Shown: in pieces, positions 21,405-33,594 of the stretch
How positions within the stretch are numbered: the first letter of the stretch is position 1
How the letters are laid out: the number at the start of each line of letters is the position of its first letter
Assembly: GCA_007570785.1 (NCBI GenBank)
Contig: ML660213.1
Location: 718,093 to 782,092, forward strand
DNA: 64,000 bases
From: Antilocapra americana
Taxonomy: Eukaryota > Chordata > Mammalia > Artiodactyla > Antilocapridae
Reading direction: 5' to 3'
Notes under the pieces: generated by a model
Databases searched by the model: none
Told to the model about the DNA's origin: nothing
Seen by the model: only the letters and a program-made list of their open reading frames with translations
Translations under genes and position numbers: made by a program

Positions 21405-21689
21405 TTCTGTTGTTGTTCCATCCAACAAGTCATGTTCAACTCTTTGCAACCCCATGAACTGCAGTCCACCAGGCTCCCCTGTCTTCCACAATCTCCTGAG
21501 TTTGTACAAATTTATGTCCATTGAGTCTGTGACATCATCCAATCATCTCATCTTCTGCCACCTTCTTCTTCTTTTGCCTTCAGTCTTTCCCAACCTCAGG
21601 GTTTTTTCCAAAGAGTCGGTTTTTCACATCAGATGGTCAAAGTATTGGAGCTTGAGCAGCAGTCCTTCCAATGAATATTCAGGACAGTA
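21405..21689 (-). mobile_element. BovB-derived SINE (ART2A type) inside L2
   Basis: Reverse-oriented BovB tail sequence: 'tcatgttcaactctttgcaa', 'tgaactgcagtccaccaggc', 'catcagatggtcaaagtatt' and 'tccttccaatgaatattcag'. It interrupts the L2, so it is the younger of the two. Confidence 0.88.
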
Positions 21690-21725
21690 AGAGTTCCATA
21701 CATATTGGTTATATGAATGAATTTA
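21690..21725 (+). mobile_element. L2 LINE 3' terminus
   Basis: 'gttccatacatattggttat' with 'atgaatgaattta' is the L2 terminal pattern (cf. 'gctcaataaatatttgttga', 'atgaatga') and completes the copy at 21005-21402. Confidence 0.6.
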
Positions 21726-22269
21726 TGTGACTTTCTTCTTTTCCATCAGAGCCAGGATCTCCCTGGTTCCCAGTCACCATAGACAATCTTTCCATGCAAC
21801 TGGGGCCTCCTGTCCCCTTTTGCAGGCTCAGTCTTACACTGGTTTGTCATATTCAATCTGGGGAGAAACAAACTAAAGAGCCTTCCTTCATCTGTAAATT
21901 CAGCGTTATGTCATTTGGTTTGACTCTTAAGCTTTGTATCCCATTTCTTATAACTGAGCACCCTTTCAGCCATCCTGGCTACTGGGTGCCTATCATGTGC
22001 CCAAAATCCAAGTAGCCCTGACAAGCTAGGAGTGAAGCAGTATCTTGTTATGATCAACCTTCTCGGGCCACTAACCTCTCTCCTACCCATCCATATAATG
22101 GACTTCTGCCTTTTAACCAGCACAGAGAAGCAGAGTGGGATTAAGGAGGAAAAGGGAACCAATCAGAGTCTGTTTTGTTGCCTCTGAGCCCAGAAGCCAG
22201 AATAGAGTTTATCACGACATCAGAGCCTGCTTTTAGAGCAGCACAGACTTTGAAAGGAGTTCTGATTTT
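21726..22269. other. Unassigned sequence
   Basis: No repeat family recognised. 21740-22240 has mixed composition and short frames without protein resemblance. Confidence 0.55.
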
Positions 22270-22470
22270 GTGTGTTCACTGTGCCTCAAGCACTTTTACA
22301 CACAGTTTTTGGTCAATGTTAATCCTCATAATGACAAAATGAAAGGTAGTTTTATCTCTGTTGTATTGATAAGATAAATGGCTCAGAGGGATTAAGAGAA
22401 AGCCCAAAGATCACAGCACTCCTAAGAAGCTGAGTCAATAGTTCAACCTAGAAATTTCTGATTTCAGTCT
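22270..22470 (-). mobile_element. MIR SINE
   Basis: Plus strand reads the reverse MIR pattern: 'caagcacttttacacacagt', 'taatcctcataatgacaaaa', 'taagataaatggctcagagg' and 'agcccaaagatcacagcact', ending near 'tgatttcagtctctg'. Confidence 0.78.
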
Positions 22471-25400
22471 CTGTTTTTATGTTTTCTTTTCCTACACGTT
22501 ACAATACTTCTAATCAGTTCACGTTCAGTAACAATCTTTTCTCTTCCTCTGCCATGCAGCTGTATTATTTGGTTTACTCTCAGTTTCCTCCATCAAACTT
22601 ATACACACTTTTGAAGACATGAAATGTGTCCTTGGGTAGCTTTCCAGTCCCAATTTAGTACACCCAAAAGTGAACACAAAGCTACATGAAGTAGGTTTCA
22701 TGAAATTATCCATTGCCCTGAAATAAATGGATCTTACAGCGTAGGTAAATACTTTTTTAAAAGATATAACATGTTATATTTCTTGATCTATCTTGATCAG
22801 AATTCAATTCTGCAGGTCCAAGAAATGAAAAATAATAGCAGTCATGGCATCCTTTTCTTGTGTCCTGGGCTGTACTTATCATAAATGAAAAGTATTAATT
22901 TTTTCTGCTCTTGCTTTATTAGTCCGTTATTTTTAACTTTCCTGAAGATTGAGTGGTGGCTAGCTCCTTGATGAGTAAACAATTCAACTAATTTATTATA
23001 GTGTATTAAAGTAAGCTCAGCTTTATACTGATTGTGATAAGAGTTTTTACAAATTCTCCAAACTGAGAAATTTCCAACTGTAAGGAGCATTAGTAAACAT
23101 GAATGACTATTCATTGGTGGCTCAACATCAGTTGGTTGGGTCACTACTAATAACTGGTGGCCTTAATTATCCTATTTCTTGAAATTTTTAATTAAAAAAT
23201 ATCACATCATATTTAAATTGTTGAATCCTGAGTCTCTATAAACTGGTCCTGGAGTCTAATCAATCAATCTCACTGACTTTATCTTTGTTCTGTTATTCCC
23301 AACAAACATTCAAATATACTTTGGCATCTTGTGAATATCTGGAAAAACTTCAGCACTTAAAAATGAATGGTTAGTCTTGGGTAATTCATTTTGGAGATCG
23401 GCTTTGCTTGCTAAAAAGAAGCTTTTTGAAGTATCCTCCATGCCTATCCTGTATAATTTAGTCTGCAGATAACTGTAATATGGGAAAATATCAAAAGTGA
23501 ATGTTTTAGGGAAATAATACCTTTTTTGAACAAGTCAAATTGCCTGTCCTTGAAGCTCTTTATCTGTATGGTATGTCAGAACACTTCAATATTCACTGAC
23601 CTTTCAAAGTTTGTAGTTCTAGCTCTTTTAGGAAGCTTTTACAATTATATAATGCTCTGTACTACATTTTACCTTTTGTACTTATAATTCATGTGAATCA
23701 TGTCCATTGGACTTATTTTTCCTTTTTTCTAAGCTATATGGTGAGATATTGCAACATTTTAACCATTTGAGGGAAGAAATAAAAATATGTCAGTTATTTG
23801 GAAAGAAAATAAAGAGATGTTTCTTTTTTCTGTCAATTCTAACTTCTCATTTATCTGGTCTGTTGGAAGACTGGAGGTGTTATTGAGATGGGTGTCATTG
23901 GGGCATTCGAGCAATGTTATCCACAAAAATATTTATTATTCTAAATGAACTCAGGTGAAGGAGATTCTGCTGTATTTAAGATATGCCAAATTAACTGCAC
24001 ACCAATTAATCTGTGATTTGGAGAAATCATTATTAGTTACAACACATTGCGTCTTCGATGAGAAGAATATGCGTGTGACATTTTATGTCTGTATATCTCA
24101 GTGAGGACATGCATCATCATACATTTGGCAGCCTCTGAGAGAAATGATACATTTTAAAGCAATTCCATAATGTGGCACTATAAACGTCTGCAGGTGCCTG
24201 GAAAGGCTACCTGATTACTGGTTTATTTCTTTGCATATATCGCCCCCTGCCGTGAGTAAATGAAAAACATATGCAGAATCGCTGCACTACAGCTTTGTTT
24301 ATGAAATAGTTTTGATGCTTAAAAGACTTATTTGGTGCCTTCTGAGTAAAACACAGGCTAAAAGGAACAGAGAGTTAAAAGAGCTGAAAATATTGGAGAG
24401 AAACAGAACATCAGAGGCCAAGACAGAGGAAAAAAGAGGAAATCTCTAAAACAAGAGTGTGCCAGTCTTGTGTTTCTCTTTTTTGCTAAGCTGGCAGGCC
24501 TGCAGCTAAGTAGGTGGGACTCATACTTGACCTCTGGACAAACCCAAGTTCCATCGGGGAACCTCTCCACAGATCACTGAAATGCCAGCCTTTGCTCTCC
24601 TGTCCATGCCAGGGTGACAGACAGCTGCAATTAGTAGCTGTGAGTGGAAGACCATGGGATTAAAAAAATCAATGAGTCAGGAAGAATAGATTGATGCTGA
24701 AAGTTGCTTTAATGTCAGGGGACCCGCAAAAGTAGAGTAATATGTGAGAAGGCTATCATGTTACTTTGATTTTCTTTAAAGGTATATTTTACAGTGATTC
24801 TAAAAGGGAAGAGAAAAAAAAGAGCAAAGAAAAAGATGAGTTGACTATATGGGGAGATTCTGGGGTAACTACAGCTTCACCTAAACAATAAAAGCAAAAT
24901 CCACCTCTCTTGCCCCCACCTTCCACAATCTGATCCTCGTCTGAAGCATTTTTTGTTTTCTTACTGTTCTCAGCCAAAATGAGGACATGCTAGAGGACCA
25001 GAACAGTATACCTGGAGACCTAACTGAGTGTAACAGAGGGAATCATCTTGTGCCTCCTGGAGGCAAGAAACAGGTGGGAAGAAGATATTAATATACAGAA
25101 GTGTAGCAAAGAAAGAAACATAGTGGGGGAAAGAAACAGGGCTAGAAATATATAGAGTAACAGAGAAGGGGCTCCATATTTGATCCATGAAGGAAATGCA
25201 GGCTTGGAGAAAAGGCGGTGCTTTAAGAGCAAAGCTTTTGGTCTGGCTGCTCTTGCAGTGTGTGGCTTTCTCTCTGATATTCAGTCATTAGCTCTGCTTT
25301 GCAGCACCAAGCAGGCATCGATAGAACAATGAATCCAAATAGAAACTAAATTTTTGTTTGACATTACCTCTGGCAAGAACCAGTCAAATGGAAATAGACA

Positions 25401-25693
25401 AACGTGTATGTGACCAACATCCCTGAATCTTTCTCTGCTGCGATGTGGTTTGCTTAACAGTTTCAAAGCAATTCAAAATGTTCATCCTTAAAACATGTAT
25501 TTCACTGCCACTTACACTTTTGACATAGATTTCTAACAGATTAGTTTATTCAGTTGTTTCCTTCAATGTTGTTCTCCCAGAATCTCTATGCAACCTTCCC
25601 TGGGCGCTCTGCCTGGCTGCTCCCTCTTTCATGCACCCAAAGAACCTGGAACTCACCTGTATCACAGCACATATTACCCTGCACTGCATGCAT
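22471..25693. other. Repeat-poor unique sequence
   Basis: About 3.2 kb in which I recognise no transposable element, the longest such block in the window in a region otherwise dense with SINEs. No coding frame shows protein resemblance. 23930-24350 contains AT-rich homeodomain-type words (ATTAAT at 24005-24010) and a CTCF-like motif at 24241-24253. It is the best place here to look for a conserved non-coding element. Confidence 0.55.
24241..24253 (-). promoter_or_regulatory. CTCF-like core motif (candidate)
   Basis: Plus-strand cgccccctgccgt, read in reverse as acggcagggggcg, agrees with the AGGGGGCG core of the CTCF site. By eye it fits 11 of 13 positions of the degenerate core. A lone motif match has limited weight; its location in a repeat-poor block makes it somewhat more credible. 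Confidence 0.3.
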
Positions 25694-25905
25694 GCATGCT
25701 AAGATGCTTCATTTGCATCCAACTCTTTGCAACCAAATGGACTATAGCCCGCCAGGCTCCTTTGTCCACGGGATTTTCCAGGCAAGAATACTGGAGTGGT
25801 TTGCCATACCCTCTTCCAGAGAATCTTCCCGACCCAGAGATGGAACCCACATCTCCTGCCACTCCTGCATTGCAGGGGGATTCTTTACTGCTGAGCCCCA
25901 GAGGA
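25694..25905 (-). mobile_element. Bov-tA SINE
   Basis: Reverse-oriented copy opening 'tgctaagatgcttcatttgc', passing 'aggcaagaatactggagtgg' and closing 'gattctttactgctgagccc'. A CATGCATGCATG run precedes it. Confidence 0.9.
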
Positions 25906-26743
25906 ACCAGCATTATAATCATATGTTTCACCAAAAAATAAGTTCTTGAGCATAACGCCTGAGTCTTACTCTGCTTTTTACCCTCTTGAATGAGATATAC
26001 TAAGTATTAAATATATGTTTTCTTTCCCTAGATTACTCAACATTCTCAACTACAAAACTCCTGGAAAACAACATAAGGAAATATTCAATATCATCTTCTA
26101 GAAAACCAATATGTTCCCCTGTCTTTTTTTGCTTCCTACTACTCCCCCACTGTGCTTTTCTGTTTTAGAGGTCTTTATGTTACCTTTTCATCATGGCCAG
26201 GTACGAAATGAATTGAATTTTAACTGTGATGAACTGCTGGTGACAGAAGAAAAGGTCATTTTAAAGTTAAATGCTAATATTATCTTTTCTCATTACTGGG
26301 CACATTAGGCTGACTAAATTTTTCTCTAAGATGTTTATCATTATTAGTTATTCCAAAACAATGCACAGCTATTCACTCTACGACTGATGAGACAGTAAAT
26401 CTTTTCATGAAAAGGCTTCAAGCCTGACCATTAAAAAGATCCTTAGTTTGAACTCCATTAGCAGTAATGAATGTGTTCTCGGATGCAAGAAAACTTTCAA
26501 AACCATGCTCAAATGTCACAAGCCAAACAACTCCACACGCTGGTCACAGACACTGAAGTATACCATATGGACTGCAAGTTTAACCTATGGAGACAAAATA
26601 AATATAGCCTTTGACTATTTAGTCTATTGAAGGACCCTGGAGGGGATTTACATTTATGAACATTTTAATTAATTATCCATTTATATTAGCATTTATAAAT
26701 GATATTTATATTAGTTACTCTTTTTTAATAGGAACAGTTTATT
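25906..26743. other. Unassigned AT-rich sequence
   Basis: Nothing recognised. Frames at 26111-26308 and 26448-26630 have no protein resemblance I can name. Confidence 0.55.
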
Positions 26744-27078
26744 CTTTTTTTGCAGGGTGGGGGGTTGTACTGTGTTTTCATTGCTGTGTATAGGTCTTTT
26801 TTCCTACTTATGGTGAGTGGGGGCTACTCTAGTTGTAGTGTGCAGACTTCTCTTTGTTGTGGCTTCTCTTGCTGCAGAGCACCAACTGTAGAGCATGAGG
26901 TCTTCAGTTCTCATAGAATGTAAGTTTCAGCTCCCTGGCTCTAGAGCACAAGCTCAATACTTGTGGTGCACAGGCTTAGTTGCCCTGTGGCATGTGGGAT
27001 CTTCCCAAATCAAGGATCAAACCCATGTCTCCTGCATTGGCAGGAAGATTCTTCACCACTGAGCCATCAGGGAAGCCC
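26744..27078 (-). mobile_element. CHR-type (tRNA-Glu) SINE, long form
   Basis: Reverse-oriented CHR SINE: T-rich tail complement 'ttctttttttgcagggtggg', the repeated 'gtagtgtgcagacttctctt'/'ttgttgtggcttctcttgct' body, 'ggcatgtgggatcttcccaa' and the tRNA-like head complement 'ttcttcaccactgagccatc'. A second copy is at 55990-56286. Confidence 0.88.
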
Positions 27079-27094
27079 TTTAGCTACTATTAAT

Positions 27095-27310
27095 TGTCCA
27101 GCCATGTTTACTAGCTGACGAGCTACATGCTTTACAAGTACTATTACTAAATCTCAAAACTTCTACCAAGAGAAGGATCATTCCCATTTTACAGACTGAG
27201 AAACTGAGTTTCAAGGGCAAGAAGTAACTTGTCCCAGGATGTTTAGGAGGCACGGTTTGTTTTTTCCTGGACAGAGTTAGAATCTTGACTTCAAACCCAG
27301 TAATTCTCTC
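27095..27310 (-). mobile_element. MIR SINE
   Basis: Reverse MIR pattern: 'gagctacatgctttacaagt', 'cccattttacagactgagaa', 'aagtaacttgtcccaggatg', 'gacttcaaacccagtaattc'. Confidence 0.8.
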
Positions 27311-27548
27311 TCTGTATCCACAAGCTTGATTTCTTCCTTGTGGGCTAAGCAACATCCTTGTGATCTTCTAGGGAAAGAGCTCTGGGATGCTAGTGGATCC
27401 TTATCTACAGAAGCTGAAGGGTCTTGAGACAAGAGGGAGTGTGTGGTGGGTAAAGGTGAGAGATGTGAGTTTGGGTGTGGGATGACAGTGGCTGGGGGTA
27501 GAGGCCATGAAAAGAGATCTAAGAAGACACTCTGAGCACACCTTTGTT
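27311..27548. other. Unassigned G-rich spacer
   Basis: Short stretch, richer in G (27420-27510, GTGTG and GGGT words), no recognised family. Confidence 0.5.
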
Positions 27549-28122
27549 CACCTGCTCAGTTACGGCTGACTCTGTGATCCCTTGAACCTGCAGTGCGCCA
27601 GGCTTTCCTGTCCTTCACTCTCTCCCAGAGCTTGCTCAAACTCACGTCCACTGAGTTGTTGACGCTACCCATCTCATCCTCTGTTGCCCCCTTCTCCTCC
27701 TGCTCTCAGTCATTCCCAGCATCAGGGTCTTTTGGAATGGGTTGGCTCTTAGCATCAGGTGGCCAAAGTATTGGAGCTTCAGCGCCAGCATCAGTCCTTC
27801 CAATGAATATTCAGGGTTGATTTTCTTTACAATTGACTGGTTGGATCTCCTTTCAGTCCAAGGAACTCTCAAGAGTCTTCTCCACCACAGTTCAAACGCA
27901 TCAATTATTCAGCACTCAGCCTTCTCTATGGTCTGATTCTTACATCCATACACAACTACTGGAAAAACCACAGCCTTGACTATACACACCTTTGTTGGCA
28001 AAGTCATGTCTCTGTTTTTAATATGCTGTCTAGGTTTGTCATAGCTTCTATTCCAAGGGGTAAGAACCTTTTAATTTCATGGCTACAGTCACCATCCACA
28101 GTGATTTTGGAGCCCAAGAAAT
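27549..28122 (-). mobile_element. BovB (RTE) LINE 3' fragment
   Basis: Reverse BovB 3' end. From the left it runs through the 3' untranslated end ('ctcatcctctgttgccccct', 'tccttccaatgaatattcag') and then the last part of the ORF2 coding region. Minus-strand residues such as LGSKITVDGDCSHEIKRFLP (28030-28110 area) are recognisable. Frameshifts break the frame. Confidence 0.9.
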
Positions 28123-29506
28123 TGCCTGGCAAAAGAATAGCTGACTTTGACCAGACACGGGTGAATGGACAGAGACTGTTAACCACTGAAAACTAAAGTT
28201 ACTGTTAATAATACAGACAAGACCACATGAGGAGATTATAGTTTTATTCTCTTATTTCCTACAAAGAAAGTAAAGACTTTATACAAATATCAATGCAGGA
28301 CACAATAGTGTTTCTTTTCATTAGGAGGAATGGACATGTTAAGAAGAAATATTAAGACATCCTTGAGGATTGACCAGGATGTGTTTTTGATGTTGACTCA
28401 ACAGGAAGGAGTCACATGCCTTGTCCAAGTTTCTCTGGACCTCATGGTCCATAGTGGTGGGAAGGGTAGGTTACAGAAGCATTGTAGTAGGAAAAATATG
28501 ATTTTGTATTGTTTGAAGATTGTCCTCCTTTGTAAGGCATGAGGAAATAATGTTCTGTATGTTTCTTAAATTCTTCAGAATTATTGGAGGATTTCTGTTC
28601 CACTTCTAGTATAATCCGGAAACAAGCGCACCATGTATCTTTAAAATCGTCCAAATATGTATTACTCAGTTCTAGACAGTGAGAAATATTTTTTGAGATT
28701 AAGCCTCCAAGAAACTCATTAGCCAGCTTTCACCAGCAAAGCTCTGGGGACTGTAGGGGGCTCCTGACACTTCGTGTAATTCACATCAATTTCACTTTTC
28801 CATCCTTTCATCCTCCCACTGAATCACTACTGTATCGTCCTCTGAAGCAGGCCTTTGTCCAGAAAAGGAAGCATATTTTGCACAAACATCCTCGAACTTC
28901 TTTTTTATTTTCTCTCTCTGAAGTCTGAGTAACTAACGAGGGGAACTGTAACCATGGATACGGTGACAAGCAAACACAGATAACTGATTTGGTGAAGTGG
29001 AAATGATAAGAACTCGGGGACATGATGAACATGCACTTGGAGAGGCTAAATCATCAGATGGGAGACCTGGGTCTCACCAGAAATGAGCTCTGGGTTTTAG
29101 AAAAGCAGGTTTCAAAAGGTTCAAAGAAAAGGTGGCTGAATACAGGCGGTGGGTTTAACTGTGCATCTGATCTGTTCCCTCCACAAACCCCACACAAGCT
29201 ACAGTAAATGTATTTTTTTGAACTAGGCATGAACCCACAATAATGGAAGAAATAGAGAGGAGGCCACAGAAGTAAACTTCTAGAGGCTGAAAAGAAGATG
29301 AAGAAATTTGAACTGACCTGGCAGGAAAAACAAAACAAAGCAAAGACAAACTAAAGAGCCAAACCCTAAATCAGCAGTGGAAAAAGCAGAGAGATACTCA
29401 ATCTGCACACAAAATTTTCAGGTGGCTTAGAAACTGGGAATCACAGGACACCTGGGAGGAGAGTTGAACTACTAAGGATTGAGAGAAAGCTATTTAAGAA
29501 ACAACT
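28123..29506. other. Unassigned sequence
   Basis: About 1.4 kb without a recognised repeat. A 70-codon minus-strand frame at 28442-28654 reads like ordinary protein in composition but I cannot assign it. Nothing around it suggests an exon or processed gene copy. Confidence 0.5.
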
Positions 29507-30416
29507 AGACATACAGATGGCTAATAAACACATGAAAAGATGCTCAATGTCACACAGTACTAGAGAAATGCAAATCAAAACAATGAGGTAGCATCTCACA
29601 CTGGTCAGAATGGCTGCCATCAAAACATCTGCAAACAATAAACGCTGGAGAGGGTGTGGAGAAGAGGGAAGCCTGTTACACTGTTGGTGGGAACACAAAC
29701 CGGTACAGCCACTATGGAGAACAGTGTAGAGATTCCTTAAAAACCTGGACATAGAACTGTCATACAACCTAGCAATCCCACTGCTGGGCACACACACCGA
29801 GGGAACCAGAATTGGAAGAGATACACGTAGCCCAGTGTTGACCGCAGCACTGTTTACAATAACTAGGACATGGAAGCAGCCTAGATTTCCATCAGCAGCT
29901 GAATGGATAAGGAAGTTGTGGTACTTACACACAGTAGAATATTACTCAGTTATAGAAAAGAACATGTTTGAGTCAATTCTAATGAGGTGGATGAAACTGG
30001 AGCCTATTATACAGTCAAAAGAGAAACATCAACACTGTACATTAACGCATATTTATGGAATTTTAAAAGATGGTAATGACGATTCTAGATGGAAGACGGC
30101 AAAACAAACACAGGTGTAAAGAACAGAATTTTGGACTACGTGAGAGAAGGATGATTTGAAAGAATGGCATTAAAACATGTATATTACCATATATAAAATA
30201 GATAACCAGAGCCAGTTCAATACAGGAAGCAGGGTACTCACAGCCAGTGCTCTGGGACAACCCAGAGAGATGGGGTGCGGAGGTAGATGGGAGGAGGTTC
30301 AGAGTGCGGAATACATGTGCACCCATGACTAATTCATGTCAATGATGGCAAAAACCAGCACAACAGTATAAAGTAATCATCTTCTAATTAATTAATTAAA
30401 AATAAAATAATAAATA
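29507..30416 (+). mobile_element. Ruminant L1, 5'-truncated, older copy
   Basis: Starts within ORF2 at 'gacatacagatggctaataa' and covers the Cys-rich C-terminal region, 3' untranslated region ('gggacaacccagagagatgg', 'acccatgactaattcatgtc') and an ATTAATTAATTAAAAATAAA tail. A premature TAG (29728 area) and indels break ORF2. It is more diverged than the copies at 5037 and 61406. Confidence 0.9.
29835..30119 (+). pseudogene. L1 ORF2 C-terminus fragment
   Basis: A 94-codon frame showing the L1 ORF2 tail ([48 protein letters not shown]). It ends beyond the normal ORF2 stop position because of an indel. Non-functional. Confidence 0.85.
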
Positions 30417-31299
30417 AAAACAACAAAAGCCAGCAAAAGATAAAAAACAAACTAGACTCTTGGAATCCATTCCAATACCTGACTGTTTGACCATCTGTCC
30501 ATATCTCAGCACACCCAGAAGCTTCATTGTTTGGAACAGTTAAAACTGAAGTTCTACAGGCTCCTTCTATGCTCCCTAAGCCTGAGGTAGGGACACAGTT
30601 CCAAAGCAGAAAATAAAGTACAGATATGCAGACTAGATGCTGAATGATCAGATCGCTTCCACTCTCACCCACATCCCCCTTTTCCCTTACTGGTCTCCAA
30701 AAGTATTGACTGGCTGTCGCCTCACAAGGATAAGATGAGATACTTTTCTGTGAGAATCTATTGAACAAGTTCAAGAAGACCTGCTGAATCATACTTACCT
30801 TAGGCATCTCCAACAAATGGCCCATGCATTTCAATAAATGACCCACAGTGACTTTTGTAATTACAAGCACCATTCATGGCCTTAAAGTTGCCAGCCAGCT
30901 TTAGAGTACCTCACTCTTTAACAGGAGAAGAAAATCAAGGATTACTTGGCTTCTGAGAAAAGCCCTTAACATGAGGTACAGAAACCCAAAGAAATGAAAC
31001 CATGAAGAATCTGATGAGAAAAAGACACCACGGGGGAAGAAAAAAACTTTAAAAATACGCTATTAATAATCTGATAGAAGTAAAGATGTTTTGTCTAAGA
31101 AAGAAGCAGATATTCAAAATATAATTTGGAGAAAAAAAAAAAACTCCTGGAAATAAAAATGTGAGAAGTGAAAATTGACTAGGAGAGTAAGAGAATAAAG
31201 TTGAGAAAGTTTTTTCAGAAAGTGAGAAAAATGGGGCAAACAATTAGAAAACTTGAAAAGCAGTTAGGAAAACTCAGTATGTAAAAAAGTAGAAGTGCT
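30417..31299. other. Unassigned sequence with a 161-codon antisense frame
   Basis: No recognised repeat. On the minus strand a frame runs from 30873 to 30388. Its last 20 or so residues are hydrophobic only because they read the complement of the neighbouring L1 A-rich tail. I see no domain, and the codon pattern gives no support for a gene. Confidence 0.5.
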
Positions 31300-31800
31300 G
31301 CCAAGAGAAAAGGAGAAAAATGTAAAACACATTAATTCAGGAAAATTTCTCTGATCTCAAACAAGGTTGCCAGACTGGGAGATTCTATTGAGATCCTAGC
31401 ACAAGGAAAGAAGGTCACCTCACATAAAACAAATTGTTTTAATATTTTAGACCAAAGGTGTAGTTTTGTGTGTACTGCAAAGAACCCAACTATGGAAATG
31501 GTCAAATAAAAGGGAAAGGAATCAGAATGGCTTCAAATTTTTAATAGCAAATGTTCCAAAATATGAAGAATCACTTTCAGTCTAGAACTTTATGTCCAGA
31601 CAAACTGTAAGTTGAATGAGAGAGTAGAATAACAACATTTTCAGATATGCATGAGCTCAAAATATTTATTTCCTTTTCTCTGGAAATTTTTTGAAGATAT
31701 ACTCCAGAAAAAAAAGAAAAAAAGTAAACCAATAGAGTAAGATCATGGGCAACCAGAAAATAAAACAAACTGTGTAAAGAAACTGAAGTATTCTCCTTGA
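31300..31800 (+). mobile_element. Ancient L1/HAL1 ORF1-like fragment (tentative)
   Basis: The stretch with 'ttcagtctagaactttatgt', 'ccagacaaactgtaagttga' and 'acattttcagatatgcatga' resembles the ORF1 3' part of ancient L1 or HAL1 ('agaattctatatccagc', 'acattttcagacaaacaa' type). It is highly decayed, so the family and ends are uncertain. Confidence 0.45.
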
Positions 31801-33449
31801 GGAAGATGAAAAAAGGAGATCCCAGAATGACAGGTATGTACTAAGGAGACAGCCTGGTGTGAAGCAGTGAAACTCAAGGTAAATACAGGCAACCTTTGCA
31901 ACCATCAAGACCCTTTTCACTGCTCTTTGGCTGCCTTTTTATTCTGATGATGCCACAGGTGAAAAGAGAGAATTTAGAAAGACAAATAAGATCCATCAAG
32001 TAAGTAAGCAGACATAGGCCAACTAAAAAACAAGAAGGGTTCTTAGGACAGCAACAGCAAGAAAAGTCTCTGAACGGGAGTGACTCATTAAGGCTGGAGA
32101 GTGGACCGTCCAGGTAGAAAAAGAAGTCTCTAGGAGAAGTGATTCCAAGAAAACGTTGGAATTGTCAGATCACATGATATGACTGATCTTTTGAAAGTAC
32201 TCTGAAGGTATTTGAAGAGGTAGAAAAAATTAGCAGTAAGTACAAAGAAAACTATGTGATTTTTTAAAAAAATTTTTAAATTTTAAAGTAAAGCTATGGA
32301 AAACACAGGAAATGAAATGTAATAATAAGGAAACAATATGTGCATTATATGTTCATATATATGCAAACTATATATTCATAAACAGTAAAATAAACTTAAC
32401 ATTGACAAACAGAAATTGTTGCTCAACAGTATTGAAAGGAAGGAGTAAGGAAAGCAAAGCGGCAGTATTAGAGAATTCAAAAAGGCCAAACTTGTCACCT
32501 CTGGTTAGAGGACTCAGCAGAATGAGGAGGTGGGGGTTGGGGGCAAGGACTAGGTATGAAATCACTGTTAATATAATCAGAGCTACCCTGGAGCCATCTT
32601 ACACCAGTTTCCCTGGAACTAGCTGCTCTCGTCTCTTTTCTACCCTTTGTTCAGTAGCATAATGCTACTGACTGGAAATTGGCCCTGGAGTGAGTATTTC
32701 CACTGAAGAATTCAGGAACTACTACCCATCTTTGTTTCCCCCTCACCTCCAACACACACAACCTCTTTGAGAAACACATTGCTAAATATTTACCTGTAGT
32801 CCGTTGACTACAACTTTACTTGACTTGTATCCATAAATTCATAAATCCCATGTATAGCATAGCTAATAATAATACATGGTTTTAAATAAACAAACATTAA
32901 AACATTCCAGGAAACTATTTTACTACCCTGTAAACTTTAAGACTTAAGAATATTGATAACTCAAGAAGAATCAAGAAAAACTAGAAGAGTTATGCTAATA
33001 TAATCACACATTATTCCAGTGAGGAATAAAAAAGTAGACACAAATTAATGCAAATGAAAAGGAGCTTTATGATGAACTCAGAATTCTTAATGATCTATAC
33101 AAACGTTGAAAAGAGGGCTATAAGGTCAGGTATGATTATAAGAAAGAAAACCACAATGTCAAGAGAACAAAGGTATAAAATCAGCTCTGGTGTATTTGGA
33201 AACTTAAGTTTAACAGCAATCTTTTTTAAGCAATTCATGACTAAGAAAATAAACAGAAGACGAGTAGGATGTATTTTATTATCTGAAGATAATAAGGGTT
33301 AACATATGATAGGGAGAGAGCAAATTCTTCAGCTTCTCTTTGACTACAGGATAGCTTCTATCAAGGACATCATTTTTGGGTATGTCTGGTGTGTCATGCC
33401 AAAGCTAGGGAGATGTGAATGAGTGATTCTGTGATAATGTGTCTTATAT
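31801..33449. other. Unassigned A-rich sequence
   Basis: About 1.6 kb rich in A on the plus strand, possibly decayed LINE sequence, but no family is recognised. No coding frame of note; frames at 32312-32662 and 33048-33302 show no resemblance to known proteins. Confidence 0.5.
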
Positions 33450-33530
33450 CCTGGGAACTGAGTAGAGATGCCTCCAAACAAACTCTTACAACCTGGAAAC
33501 TGAGTAGACATGCCTCCAACCAAACTCTAA
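33450..33530 (+). repeat. Tandem duplication, 42-bp period
   Basis: cctgggaactgagtagagat (33450-33469) through caaactctta (33488) is repeated from 33492 to 33530 as cctggaaactgagtagacat through caaactctaa. Four of 39 aligned bases differ, so it is not recent. Confidence 0.9.
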
Positions 33531-33594
33531 AATGAACACAGGGACTAAGATATATGTCAGAGAAAATAGGTATAGCCTGTTACTTCAATCACCG

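Noticed and set aside
25588..25949. 117- and 131-codon frames as genes
   Set aside because: Most of both frames lies over an antisense Bov-tA SINE; the same residues (SRQEYWSGLP type) recur in frames over SINEs across the window.
30388..30873. 161-codon frame as a membrane protein gene
   Set aside because: The apparent transmembrane end is the complement of an A-rich L1 tail; no domain or context supports coding. Kept only as a low-interest finding.
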